From the NCBI GenBank assembly GCA_030704615.1, contig CM060734.1, positions 5,458,001 to 5,522,000 on the forward strand: 64,000 bases of DNA, read 5' to 3'. A model generated the notes under the pieces. It did no database searches. It saw nothing but the letters and a program-made list of their open reading frames with translations, and was not told the origin of the DNA. The translations under genes and the position numbers were made by a program. This document shows positions 46,301 through 56,824 of the stretch, in pieces. Each line of letters starts with the position of its first letter. Within the stretch, counting starts at the first letter, position 1. This DNA comes from Takakia lepidozioides (taxonomy: Eukaryota; Streptophyta; Takakiopsida; Takakiales; Takakiaceae).

Positions 46301-46562
46301 AACAAGCGGCATGCATGAAAGAAAGTGTGGTTAGGTAACACAATGAGGAATATAAAACAATGTCCAGACCTAAAGATGCTAAACAAGCTTGTGCATGACA
46401 AGGTTGACTCCTAATAAGGCTCAGGGAATCATGCTCACTTTCATTTCAAGGTTTGGAGGAGCCCTTCCATCCACACCAGAATCTGAATCACACTTTGATA
46501 TGTCTCCACCATTTCTGACTGTTACATGGACTGAATGTACCAGGGAATTATTGCTAATTCAA

Positions 46563-46800
46563 ATTCCCCCACCCCCCTCCTCCCCTGCCCGCCCCTCCCG
46601 CTGCCCGCCCCCCCCCCACCCGGTTGACGTCCCCCGCCCCCTCACCCGCCCATCACCTCCTGCCATGTGGCGCCCCCTCCCCTCGATCCCCAGCACCTCC
46701 TACCCCCGCCACGTGGCATTTTGCCCGGCCCGATCCCTTGCCATGTGGTGTTCCCCCCCCCCCCCCCCCTCCCCTCGATCCCCCTCCCACCAACGACGCA
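46563..46800. repeat. C-rich, strand-asymmetric tract
   Basis: About 240 bp of plus-strand sequence made largely of C runs (longest about 20 C near 46746-46770) with CCCGCC and CACGTGGC/CATGTGG words. G is scarce, so the frames here are compositional. Confidence 0.8.
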
Positions 46801-46805
46801 ATCCC

Positions 46806-46892
46806 GTTGTCGTGCACCTAAGCATTGTGCCACAACATACATCGTTGTCTACCACACATTCTAAGCACACAATCTTAGAAAGTCATGCCACA
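46806..46892 (-). repeat. Fragment of the retrotransposon's 3' end
   Basis: TGTCGTGCACCTAAGCAT and the following 70 bp repeat the terminal sequence found at 14506 and 47316. Homology stops at about 46892, where the dispersed repeat begins. Confidence 0.7.
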
Positions 46893-47315
46893 ATGATAAG
46901 AGATGAGAAAGGAGAGAAGTGGAAGACAATGAAAACTCTCTAAGCATGAATCAATCACACTAAGAACAAGCCTTAGTCCTTCCAAGTGAAATCCACTATC
47001 ACATAAACTAAGTCAAGCCAAGGGCACCTTTGCTAAAGGAATCCATCCTACAAAGCCCTCAACACACTCCCTCTCAATACCTAGAGCTATGGAGGTGAGA
47101 GAGGCTCATGGAGGCTCAACTACAAGAAGATGAGCCCTCCTCAACCCTCACAAGAGAAAAACCCATCCCCATGTCCCAAGTGAGGCTTGACACCTCACTT
47201 GACATATGAGACCAAATGAAGTTCCAACACACAAAATACAAATATAAATATCCAAAATATCCTAATTAACTAGAAGTAGGTAATTCTAGTTAACCCTGAC
47301 TAAAACCATGACAGA
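46893..47315 (+). repeat. Dispersed repeat (copy B)
   Basis: Uninterrupted counterpart of 23305-23635 plus 24530-24615. It shares AAGTCAAGCCAAGGGCACCT and the end CTAGTTAACC.TGACTAAAAC. It sits between two copies of the retrotransposon terminal sequence, as if inserted there. Confidence 0.75.
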
Positions 47316-47669
47316 TGTCGTGCACCTAAGCATCGTGCCACAACATACATCGCTGTCTACCACACATTCTAAGCACACAATCCTAGAAAGCTACGCCACA
47401 ATCACCCCCTTGGCTGGTGATTAGGTCCCTCTAACACCGGATAACTGACAAGTATCCATCTCAATAAGATCATCGTTTGGCCTTCAATCGCACATGTCCC
47501 AATTTTCTAAAGTCCATGGATCAAGAGGTCGGGTGCAAAGAGAGCCCCATCATTAGTCGTCTGTCTGCAATCCATGATCTTCAATTAAGTATCCATGGCG
47601 TTGAGCTCCCATCAGCTAGACCTTGGATCACTTGTCAACCTCACCATTGACATGCCCATTACCTCTGTT

Positions 47670-48720
47670 CAAGGCATCGTGGACACAAACCATTCTCCGC
47701 TATGAACCTTCTCAAGTGGCGGTGTTAAACACCACCCCCTTGAGCATTTGTCACACACCAATATGGTTGCTACACCACCAGCATGCCCACATAGCATGCA
47801 ATGCAACCCTGCAAGTACCATTGCAAGGTTGGGATCTATCATCCCATCCACATGTAGAGGGTGACATGGTGCACAATTGCGCATATGGTCCTTCCATACC
47901 ATGCCATCTCGACCCTCTAGAATCAACACTCCTGAAGGCAACACCTCTCGTACCCGTAAAATCACACGTCTTGCTGTGACATCCAAGGTCATTGGTATTG
48001 TCTGCTGCAAATACACATAGTCTCCATGATGGAAACGCCAAACCCATGGATGATATCCTCCTCCACGAATGGTGGCATACCTCAATGTGGGCAATAGCAA
48101 AATTCTTAAAAGCCATAGGCATGACTCTCTTGAACAACTCTGCTCGCTGATCACATGCTTGTGTCTACACATCCGGATCATCAAAGGTTGATGACTACTG
48201 CACCCTCCCTGCGAATGAATGTAGACAAATCTGGCTCTCGGGAAGGAAATAAGGCAAGAACGAGGCAAGTGATGTTTGCTTGCTAAACCTATAGCCCATG
48301 GCCAACCAAGGTAGCTGAAGGTCCCAATCTCCCAAGTATCCCTTCTGCAAGCCATACTTGCGCAAACCTCTCTTGACTGTTTGCACAACCCTCTATGCCA
48401 AGCCATCAGCCTTGGGATGATCCCGAGAAGTAGTGCAGTGATTTATCAAGGCTTGCTGACACAAAGCCTGAAAACTCCCCCAAGAACTCTCTCCCCTAGT
48501 CTGAGCTGTGAGTACCTCGGCTGGAGCATCAAATCGGCTAAGGACTCGATCTAAGAATGCATACACAGCCCCTTCACTGCCTTGTCAGGCAATGCCACCA
48601 GTTCAATCCATTTGGAGAAGTGTTCCACCATCACCAGCATATACTTGTTATGGCGAATCGTTAGTGACAATGGGCCTGCGAAATCAAGACTCCAACGATA
48701 GCCCAAACCCATAATGGGTA
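47670..48720 (-). pseudogene. Integrase core and PHD finger, copy 2
   Basis: The frames give LDFAGPL.LTI.HNKY (about 48680), the VVQTVKRGLRKYGLQKG block around the catalytic Glu (about 48370) and the conserved tail GDYVYLQQT, LEGRDGMVWKDH (about 47900). Then comes a PHD finger with CMLC and VCDKC intact (about 47740-47815), but H-x2-C is deleted and the last Cys pair is frameshifted (SGEWF). The sequence encoding the second catalytic Asp is also damaged. Confidence 0.75.
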
Positions 48721-49199
48721 AAGGATGCAATTGTGGAGTAGGTGCATTGAAAGAAGCCTGCCTCTATCACACACCATACACCGTGTCACTAACTGTTGCA
48801 TATCCGTGTGCATGCCCCGCCACCAATACTGTCTTTTTGCAGCAAACTATGAGTGCGCCGCACCCCAAAATGTCCGAACTCCTCATGGGCATGGCGTACC
48901 AATCGCGCTCGTTGTGTTGGATGATGCACAATTCTCACTCGTCCATCCTCCCATACACGAAGTAGATGAGTCTCATTCCACTTGAACCTCTTAGCTCGTT
49001 GCAGAATCCGATCTATTTCCTTAGCAGTCACACTGGCTGTTATCTCTCCGGTACGAAGGTAAGCCAACACTGCTGCATCTTCATGCACATCCTTAGCATC
49101 ACCAAGCTCCTCACTGATCTCTGGATCATCATGCACACTGTCTACATGACCAATCACACGGGATGGACCAGCTTGAGCTCCCATTGCTAGAATGCACAA
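48720..49199 (-). pseudogene. Integrase N-terminal HHCC zinc-binding head, copy 2
   Basis: The frame gives VRIVHHPTQRARLVRHAHEE then FGHFGVRRTHSLL (about 48870-48920), the H-x3-H half of the integrase zinc finger. The CxxC half continues in a shifted frame near 48780 (LVTRCMVC). An upstream acidic linker (DPEISEELGDAKDVHEDAAV) precedes it. This domain is absent from copy 1. Confidence 0.75.
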
Positions 49200-49720
49200 A
49201 AAAACAGATGCATGCTATCTTGGCACCATCTCCTCATCCGTTCACCATGCCAACAAGCTCCTGTATCATCATGCTCGCTCGTACATGGATTGCGACTCAA
49301 TCCCTCCACATCCCAGTTGACTATATCGGCTCGATGCACCACCTTGAAGTCGTACTCTTGAAGCATAAATGTCCACCGTGCAAGCTTTCCTGTAAGTTTG
49401 TGTGACTCCATCAACCACTTCAATGGTTGGTGATCCGTGACAAGGGTAAAGAGATTGTCATAGAAGGAGCATCTGAAATGTGTCACTGCCCATACTGCAG
49501 CTAGACACTCTCCTTCATATGAGCTATACTTCGCCTCAGCATCATTGTTCGAGCAGCTGACATATGCCACTACGAACTCTCTTCCCTTGTCATCCACATG
49601 TGTGAGCACTGCTCCCCATCCCAACATACTCCAATTTGTAGGTAGAAAGGTCGCCCCCGAATATGTCGCCTCAGAATAGGTGCAGAAGTCAATCGAGCCT
49701 TGGGTTCCTCAAAGGCTTCT
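49187..49720 (-). pseudogene. RNase H domain (Ty3 type), copy 2
   Basis: Words LGWGAVLTHVDDKGREFVVA, YSSYEGECLAAVWAVTHFR, LVTDHQPLKWLME and LQEYDFKVVHRADI are in one frame (49627-49290). They hold the catalytic Glu of EGECLA and the DHQPL Asp of retrotransposon RNase H. A frameshift near 49630 separates it from the RT connection. Confidence 0.85.
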
Positions 49721-50990
49721 TCCTGCTCCTCCTCCCACTGCCACTCCTGACCCACCTTGGTCAACTTGGTAAGAGTCTTTGCAATGCTGCTAAATCCCTT
49801 GACAAATCGTCGATAGTAGTTTGCCAACCCCATGAAAGCACGTACTTTGCTCACATCTGTGGGACGTGGAATGCACGCAATGGCCTCCGCCTTTGTCTAT
49901 TGAACACCCAATCTTCCAGGGTATATCATATGGCCCAGATACTCAATAAGACCGTGGAAGAACTTGCACTTTCCAGGGTGCAGTTTCAACCCGTGCGCTC
50001 TCAAGCGCTCAAACACTATTTGAAGGTGTCTCTCATGCTCCTCAATCGTGGCACTAAAGATACTGATATCATTAATGTAGCACCGGGAGAAGTCTAGCCT
50101 TGCAAAAATCCTATCCATGACCCTTTGAAACTCTGCAGGAGCATTCTTCAACCCAAATGATAGGAAATGTCATTGGTACAAACAATCCTTCCCATGCTGG
50201 TCAATCCCCCAGAATGCCGTTTTTTGGCTTGTGAGCCTCTTTGATTGGTAATTGGTGGTAACCGGATCCAGGTCCAATGTGTTAAACACCTTTGCATGCC
50301 CAATGGCATCAAAGATCTCCTCTGGAGTTGGCATGACATATCTATCGGACTTTGTCTGATGGTTCAAATGACGATAGCAGAACGATAGTCCCCACACATC
50401 CTTCTTTCTGTCCAATTGCCATAAATATCATTCATAGCTGACATTACCATTGCCGAGACATACTCCCCACCTGACAAATCCACCAATCTAGCTTTGAACA
50501 ACTTCATAGTCCGTGACTGGATCAAAGACCTCTCCATGTCACTATACCAGTAGGGCCTTCAAAAAATTGGCGTGTCACTTGCCAAATCAATACGAATCTC
50601 CTAGCCCTTCAAACTCCCCAAATTATTCAAACCGAAGGCAAAGCAATTTTTGTAAGCCCTCAGAAATTGCTGGATCCTCCGTCTTTCTCCTCCGGTGACT
50701 GTAGATCCAACATCTGGTTCCCAATTGTCCTTAGTAACTGCAACCTTGGGTACACCAGGTGTGGAGGTAGGAGATGCATCATTTGGTTGCTAGATAGCAA
50801 CCTCTTGGGCCTTATCCGCCCACCCTGACTGTGGCGTAGTCTCCACTTGCTCCGCTATAGCCACCCTGATAACATCCTCCGCGCAAGAAACATCCTCAAC
50901 CTCTTCAAAAACCTTAGTCACCTTAGCCTCCGACTTATCATCAGTGTATGGCTCTCCCTACTCCTCATACTACTGTTTGAGAGATCCAAT
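49721..50990 (-). pseudogene. Reverse transcriptase, copy 2
   Basis: The minus-strand order is uninterrupted: leader matching copy 1 (50700-50980), SDRYVMPTPEEIFDAIG, FNTLDLD (damaged motif A), GIDQHGKDCLYQ, KNAPAEFQRVMDRIFA (motif B), CYINDIS (about 50075; the catalytic YxDD has become YIND), HPGKCKFFHGLIEYLGH and FMGLANYYRRFVKGF. Loss of the first active-site Asp and several frameshifts show it is dead. Confidence 0.85.
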
Positions 50991-51149
50991 GACTCCTCTT
51001 TGCGCATCTCATCCCACATCTGCCATGGGTGTTTGTACCCCACAATCTTGTGCTCGCCCCCACTCACTGCCTCAACCGTCCCGGTTGGCAGGGAGGATGC
51101 ACTATCCAATGGGAGTGCCGAAATAGCCACCAATGCTTGCAATCTCCAT

Positions 51150-51835
51150 TGTTCAGCCATGCACAAGCCAATGACCCATGTCAAGCAATTTAGATCCATT
51201 GCTTGACCACCTGTCAGCGTGATGCCTCTGACAGAGCTGGCACAGCTGTAGTGCCTGTGGCAAACCCCATTGCCCGCTCTCGCTCATCCGCATTGGGCTC
51301 TACTAACTGATGTAGCACACTGTCCCAAATCAACCCAGGACCATTGTCTCGGAAAGCATGAGATAAAGGAAAGCTCATGAGTGTAGGTAAGGGCGCACGT
51401 GGTTGCCCCACTGACCACTGCCAAAGGTAGACGGTCATCATGTCGCATCCTTTGTGGTTGTCTCCCTTGGTCCAAAATGCCCTCAACCGTGAGATTGGGT
51501 GGTCGTTGAATGGAGTCGTATGCTCTCTTGAGCAGCTCTGGTGGTGCAAGATTGGTCCACCACAATCGAGGACCATGCCGGTCCAAATCTTCCGCCCTTG
51601 GCAGTAAAATATCTGCTGGCAAGGCCTTGTGGTATCCTTGGATTGCTAAGAGAGGCAACAACTCATGATACTGGTGTGTGAGCAAGGCAATGTGGCGCAT
51701 AGAAATACGCTAAGCTATCTCATCATTCTCCACATACAAGTACTTTCATACTTTAATCCTTGCCTGCAATGCTCCTGCAAGCCAAGTGCTCATGCCTCAC
51801 AGGTCTAGCAAATAAATTCCTAAGTTAGGTGGTTG
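51150..51835 (-). pseudogene. Cytosine-5 DNA methyltransferase domain, copy 2 (middle deleted)
   Basis: The N-terminal part has GGMSTWLAG (motif I, about 51800) and KYLYVENDEIA with stop codons. It then jumps near 51571 from DLDRHGP directly to RLWWTNLAPPELLKRAYDSI, so motif IV (Pro-Cys) and motif VI (ENV) are deleted. Unlike copy 1 it keeps the C-terminal part: LVEPNADERERAMGFATGTT (motif IX-like, about 51245-51305) and GQAMDLNCLTWVIG (motif X, about 51170-51210). The positions relative to protease and RT are the same as in copy 1. Confidence 0.8.
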
Positions 51836-53018
51836 CCATGTAATAGGCACCATGTCCAAAGGAGCTAAATGAGGTGGACTAGGTGATGTCACTAAACTCC
51901 TCTCGCCCACCGATGGAAAAGCCTCTTGTCATGCTTGCTGAACACACTGGTTTGCTACTCGATGCAAATTCCCAATTGTATCCCATAATGGAATATGAAC
52001 AGACGCATGAGAAAGCAACTCAGCCTTATATGCCAATTGTTTCTCCTCATCAGGTGGTGGGCTATCATCTGCATGGCTATTGCCCTCCAAGAGCTCACCA
52101 CCCCAAGCCACCACCCCTGAAAATGCAGCCAATGTGGGCATCATGTTTTTATGATCCACCGTTACATTCCCAATTAACCGCACTGGGAGCAGTGCACGTC
52201 GGTCATCCCCTGACTGCCATTCCAACATGTAGGGTGTCGTTTCCTCCCAAAAGTCCAGAGTAAATCCCATGGGGTACGACACAGCCTCACCAACAAATTA
52301 CACATCGTATGACATCGCGTCCGTAACAATGGTTTTCACTCTCATGACTGAGCCATCCGTAGGATGATCTGGCTGCAATCAAATAAAGAGTTCATGGCGT
52401 GTAATCCCTCGCGCCTTCTCTGAACCACCCAAAGATGTCTGAATTTGGAAAGGGCAAGGCTCCAAATCTGCATCTGTAAGGCCCAAGCCTACAATTGCTG
52501 CCCTTCCCAACATCAATGGTTGTGCTCTCGAATCCAACAAGACTTGTAGTGGCCGATACCTCCTCCCGGCTGGGCCACCCAACTGAAACACTCCATCCTG
52601 ATTGTCCACCAGGACTACTCCAGGAGTCACCATGCTATGCTCAATGGCTGGCCTAGCTGACAACTCTTGCAACCGTGCAGCTGCCGCTTGCCATGGCGTA
52701 GCTGTGGCTGTCTTCACCCTTGAATCCAAGTCATCTATGGACTGCACCTTGTCTATTATCCCCGCAGACAATGTTGATGCATCACCTCTTACAGAGTGTA
52801 GTTGCCAGTCTAAACATTGCGGCTGACCAAATCCCCGGCATTGCAATTGTCAATATTGCATAAATCAATGGAGTTTGACAAATAAACGTAGCCGCCCCCA
52901 ACAATGTACTGGCTACACCTTGCTTTGCAGCTCCACCCACTGGCATTTCCCGAGCCACACCAACTCTTCCCAATGGCACTTATGGCTCTACCTCTGACAC
53001 ACTTGGGCGAGCAGGTCA
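51836..53018 (-). pseudogene. Protease and linker, copy 2
   Basis: Contains VLLDSRAQPLMLG (about 52525-52560), the retropepsin box with Gly of DSG replaced by Arg, and the downstream pol linker with YPMGFTLDFWEET and WQSGDDRRALLPVRLIGNV (about 52150-52290). The upstream end at about 53018 is the point where similarity to copy 1 stops. Confidence 0.75.
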
Positions 53019-54825
53019 TCTCAAATTTGCCAGGCCACGGATACTCAACAAATATGACACTTTTTCCGGAGTTTCATGGGTTCGTACTACATCCAAACTA
53101 TATTCGTGTCATCTTGTTAAACATTATAACCACACGATCATGATATCATCATGATTTTAACAAATATTACACCAAAATAATGCGATTGGCGTGTATACTA
53201 TGATTGTGTCCATCACACACAATTTCCTATTGGCACATTGGTGCAATGTGGGTTTGCATATTCACACGACAACATCATTGAAAATGTGTTCCCCACATGC
53301 TCATGGTATCTATGCTAAATTGATATTGTAGTTGTGGGACAACGGAAGACATGTTAATTTCACGTGGCACTTGGCTAGCATTATATTGGTGTGCACTTCG
53401 CACTTCTGGAATATTATTGTGATAGCTTTATGTGCAGATTGTTGATTAAATTTGAATTGATAAATAATCTATATGATTTATTTAGACAATTTTGATCAAA
53501 CAAATTGAAATAAAAGATAAATTCAAAGATGTTGGCATTCATATTTAGAACCACGCAGCTGAGTACAAAGTGAGCCCAAGAGAACTCAATCCCTCAAAAG
53601 AGTTCTCCCCTTGAGCTCTCAATTTTGGAATGTTTTTTCTGAATGTTGCTATAAGCTAAAATTAGAGATGTGATCCCGAAAAGAAGAAAATGGGTCGGTC
53701 AAGCATGGGGGGGGGGGGGCAAGCACCGTGAGGGTGAGCTAGAGCTGAAAAACTTCATAATAACTAACCTCACCTAATCTCCAGCCCTGGCCACTACTAT
53801 GCTTATGGTACGACTGAAGACTCGCATTGAATCAGCAGAGAATTGGAAGCACGCGGCCACAGCAAGAGCATGAAACTAGGGTACTTCTGGGAAGCATAAA
53901 ACGATTGTTGGCAATGCTCATCATCCGATCATTACCAGTACTAAAACCAACCGATATTTGACATCCATGTTCCTCAAAACCTGTTTGGATTCGGAGGAAC
54001 AGTCAATGCTGAGTTCAGACAAGACCAGCACTCGCCACTCGCATCCACCATACCCTGCGTATTCCTGTAGAAAGTTCAGCCACTCAGCCCTGTAGCAGTC
54101 AGCCACCTCCATCTTCAACATATCACTGGTGAAACCACAACATCAAGTTAGCCATTTGGGTTGAAATGCAGAACTCATAACGACACTAAAGCTACAAGGG
54201 TTGGAAAGATACAGACATTTGTTGGAAGGTGTTAATTGTTATTGTACATACTACTGACTTAATAAGTCAACTGGAGAAACAAAAGTGCAGTTGACATACC
54301 TGCAGGCCAGCTGCAACACCCATAGCAATCTGAATTCTTGTTCCCCAGTTGAGTGCTGTTTTCAAATGAGCTGTGAAGAGACACATCTGTCACTTCCCAA
54401 TTGTATCCTCCGTTCGACAGGATCTACACTAAAGGTAACTCCCTATGATGGCACTGTATTTATGTTTGAGATTCCATTCATGGTTCACCCAGCTAGGTAG
54501 GGCTTGCCATATTGACTACCTTGGGGCTTCAGGTCTGTAAGAGAAAAACACTGGTAAACAAGCTTGCCCCAGTCACAAAGTGACAGTACAAAGAGCCCAC
54601 CTAACAGCAGACAGTAGCCCTCACGAGTGAAGCCTCCTTCATACACTAGAGCTCCAGTCAGCATTGTCTTCCTCAAGGGGAGACCACTGGGGACACCCTT
54701 TCTTATCCAACCTGCCCATGTTCTTCTCTGCCGAGCATATATGTAGCACACAACTCACATCCAAATGCTCAAGCAATCAACGTGGAAGTATGTGATATCA
54801 ATACAAGCGAGGCAAATGCAGAAAC
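53019..54825. other. No supported gene; possible unidentified minus-strand exon
   Basis: 53019-53520 is AT-rich DNA unrelated to the retrotransposon. A G run lies at 53708-53720. A minus-strand frame at 53921-54121 (LNFLQEYAGYGGCEWRVLVL) has an exon-like look, but I recognise no family. 54500-54750 may hold further decayed pieces of the CCT6 fragment. Confidence 0.35.
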
Positions 54826-54933
54826 CTGAAGCGTAATCAAGACGTCCTAGGTATCAAGCCCAGAGTTGTCGGCCAATGTTTTCGGAATGACAAGTAGTGC
54901 ATCTGCAAATGCTTCAACTCCAAGCTGGGCACG
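54826..54933 (-). pseudogene. CCT6: Single exon of CCT6 (TCP-1 zeta chaperonin subunit)
   Basis: Exon bounded by TTTGCAG and CAG|GTTTCT, 36 codons. It reads [20 protein letters not shown] and [15 protein letters not shown], the conserved C-terminal equatorial segment of CCT zeta. Where the family has Gln after GLDT there is TAG (a C to T change of CAG). No neighbouring CCT6 exon was recognised, so this is an isolated fragment. The intact protein folds actin and tubulin in the cytosolic chaperonin ring. Confidence 0.75.
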
Positions 54934-55058
54934 CTGCAAAATGAAACGTTCTCTTTACAACTTACTTTCCCCTTCAAACTTAACCCATACCGGACCAAAA
55001 AGACACACTTCCCACAAAATGCAAGTAAAAGTAAAGGGCATCAGTTGCGAACATGCAC

Positions 55059-56088
55059 CTGCGTCTTCCCTTGGTTTCAGTTTTGGTAATAAAATTGACA
55101 TATGGCTCTATAAGAGTTTTAGCATCAGCTTCCAAAATGTGCCGGTTCAAAAGCCAGTCGTTATACTCTGAACTACCTGCAGAGCTCAATTAAAAGGTTG
55201 TTCAAGAAGTGAGACACATCCATTCCTGCCGCAAGATAGTAGATTAAACCACCCAAGACTAGCAAGTCCCATGCAAAATGCAAGTAACATCATGTAGAGG
55301 ACAAAAGGCAGTAGGGAGGGAGGGGCTAGCACTATTACCAGTGGTGCCAATCAGATCAATCACCCTCACCAGTATCTTTAACAGTGTTGTATCATCTGCA
55401 CACTTTTTCAGCATGTATCTGTTCAATCCAACACAACCCCATTCTCCATCCTTAGTCTGACACACTGCAGCTTACATCAAAGTAAACAATATATAGGAGT
55501 TGACAGAGAACAAAAACCAACAAATCGGAAAGAGGAGGCAGCATTACTCGCAGGCTTGGTGAATGGTATTAGCAGTCTCCTCCCGCAATGCTGGACTGGC
55601 CACAGGTGCACCTGCAGCCCCCACCACCGTCGGGCTTACCAGCAACGGGGAAAAAATCAGGTAAGCATGATCCAAGACCACCTAAGGTTGCCTCCACACA
55701 CAACAGCAATACTCGTAGGTGCTCCTTTTTCTGTCCTGCACTCGTACCCACCCATGCATCTCCTGAGCCACCCTCAGTTGAACACCATCTGCATCAATCA
55801 TTCTCACCACAGACAAAGTTGACTAGACCACACTCCTTGGCACACCACAACAGTGGAAGGAGTCAACAGCTTCCTACCATTATCAGAAAGGTCCACCTGA
55901 GGACCATCTTGACACATGTTATGTAAATCTGCAAGGGAGCTGCGCAGATGCAGATCCAATAGCTCCTCAACAAACTTCATCTCTGCTGGACTAGGGATAT
56001 GCCACTTTGGACAGCTACCCTCCACTTGAAGGCTTTGGCCCTTTGTACTGAACCATGGATACACCCCACTCGGACCAGAGTGTGCAAC
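55059..56088 (-). pseudogene. PA200: Partial PA200 (BLM10-type proteasome activator), five exons
   Basis: Exons with matching phases: 56088-55878 (FSTKGQSLQVEG, CPKWHIPSPAEMKFVEELLD, LHLRSSLADLHNMCQD), 55735-55640 (EHLRVLLLCVEATLGGLGSC LPDFFPV), 55611-55548 (GAPVASPALREETANTIHQA), 55418-55339 (EYMLKKCADDTTLLKILVRV IDLIG) and 55176-about 55059 (GSSEYNDWLLNRHILEADAK, LIEPYVNFITKTETKGRRR). They match consecutive parts of the middle of plant PA200. All junctions keep frame, but the protein's first and last parts are not present and the sequence diverges after KGRRR. It covers about 170 of the usual 1800 residues. The intact protein caps the 20S proteasome. Confidence 0.75.
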
Positions 56089-56824
56089 CTGTGTAGTCAC
56101 CAGACATAGCCAGTCAGCACAAGCCTCAATAATGTCCTTCCAGATTAAAAACACTTGAGAGTCACTGCAAGACTCCACGACATAATGGAGCCCAGTTGGT
56201 ACAATTCCAGCTCTGTAGCTGTCACTATGGGCCTCATTGCCATTGTCCAAATCTGCCAAGGTATCAAGACCAAGGGCCCTACCTAAAGCAAGTGCACACT
56301 CAAACTGACCAAAGGACTTCAGAAATAGTTACAGAAAGGAGTAAAAACTCAAGGAATCTGATAAAACAGCTTGCAAAATCAGACGGCATAGCAGGAAACA
56401 TACCCCTTTGGCATCATTTGTAAAGTGTAGTATGTTATCTGACGCTCAAGCAAGGAACTTAAGACACTACTTCCAGCTGTATTCACCTGTCAAAGCCAAT
56501 CACACAATCATGAAAGCCAACTCATTTCTTGGAGGAGGGATGAATGAATGACTCTTGGAATAGATCATTCATAGGCACACCTCTTCTATTGAAGAAGCAA
56601 GTTTGTAGGAACCAAGCTTTCCAGCAAATACTTCAGTTGAACTGCAAACACAACTCCAAAAAATTTCAAAAAACACTCCAACATGCAGACAGCTCATATT
56701 TGCACATTAACATCAATCCAAAGCAACTAATTGACAAGCACGTGTAAGTGAGCCAGAGAGTGACCTTTGACCTTTGAGAGAGACAGCGAACTGTACAGAG
56801 ATATTGCAAGCACTCTGAATGTGT

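Larger units (their letters stand above)
47316..53018 (-). mobile_element. Ty3/gypsy-like retrotransposon with DNA methyltransferase and PHD finger, copy 2
   Basis: Colinear on the minus strand: protease, linker, methyltransferase (N and C parts), RT, RNase H, integrase zinc head, integrase core, PHD finger, 3' end. Homology to copy 1 stops abruptly at about 53018, in the linker before the protease, so gag is missing. This copy retains RNase H, the integrase head and methyltransferase motifs IX-X that copy 1 lost, and it shows the undisturbed orientation of the RT. Many stops and frameshifts are present. Confidence 0.85.

Noticed and set aside
46389-46943. 184-codon Pro-rich plus-strand frame
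   Set aside because: Made from the C-rich tract; proline codons arise from C runs.
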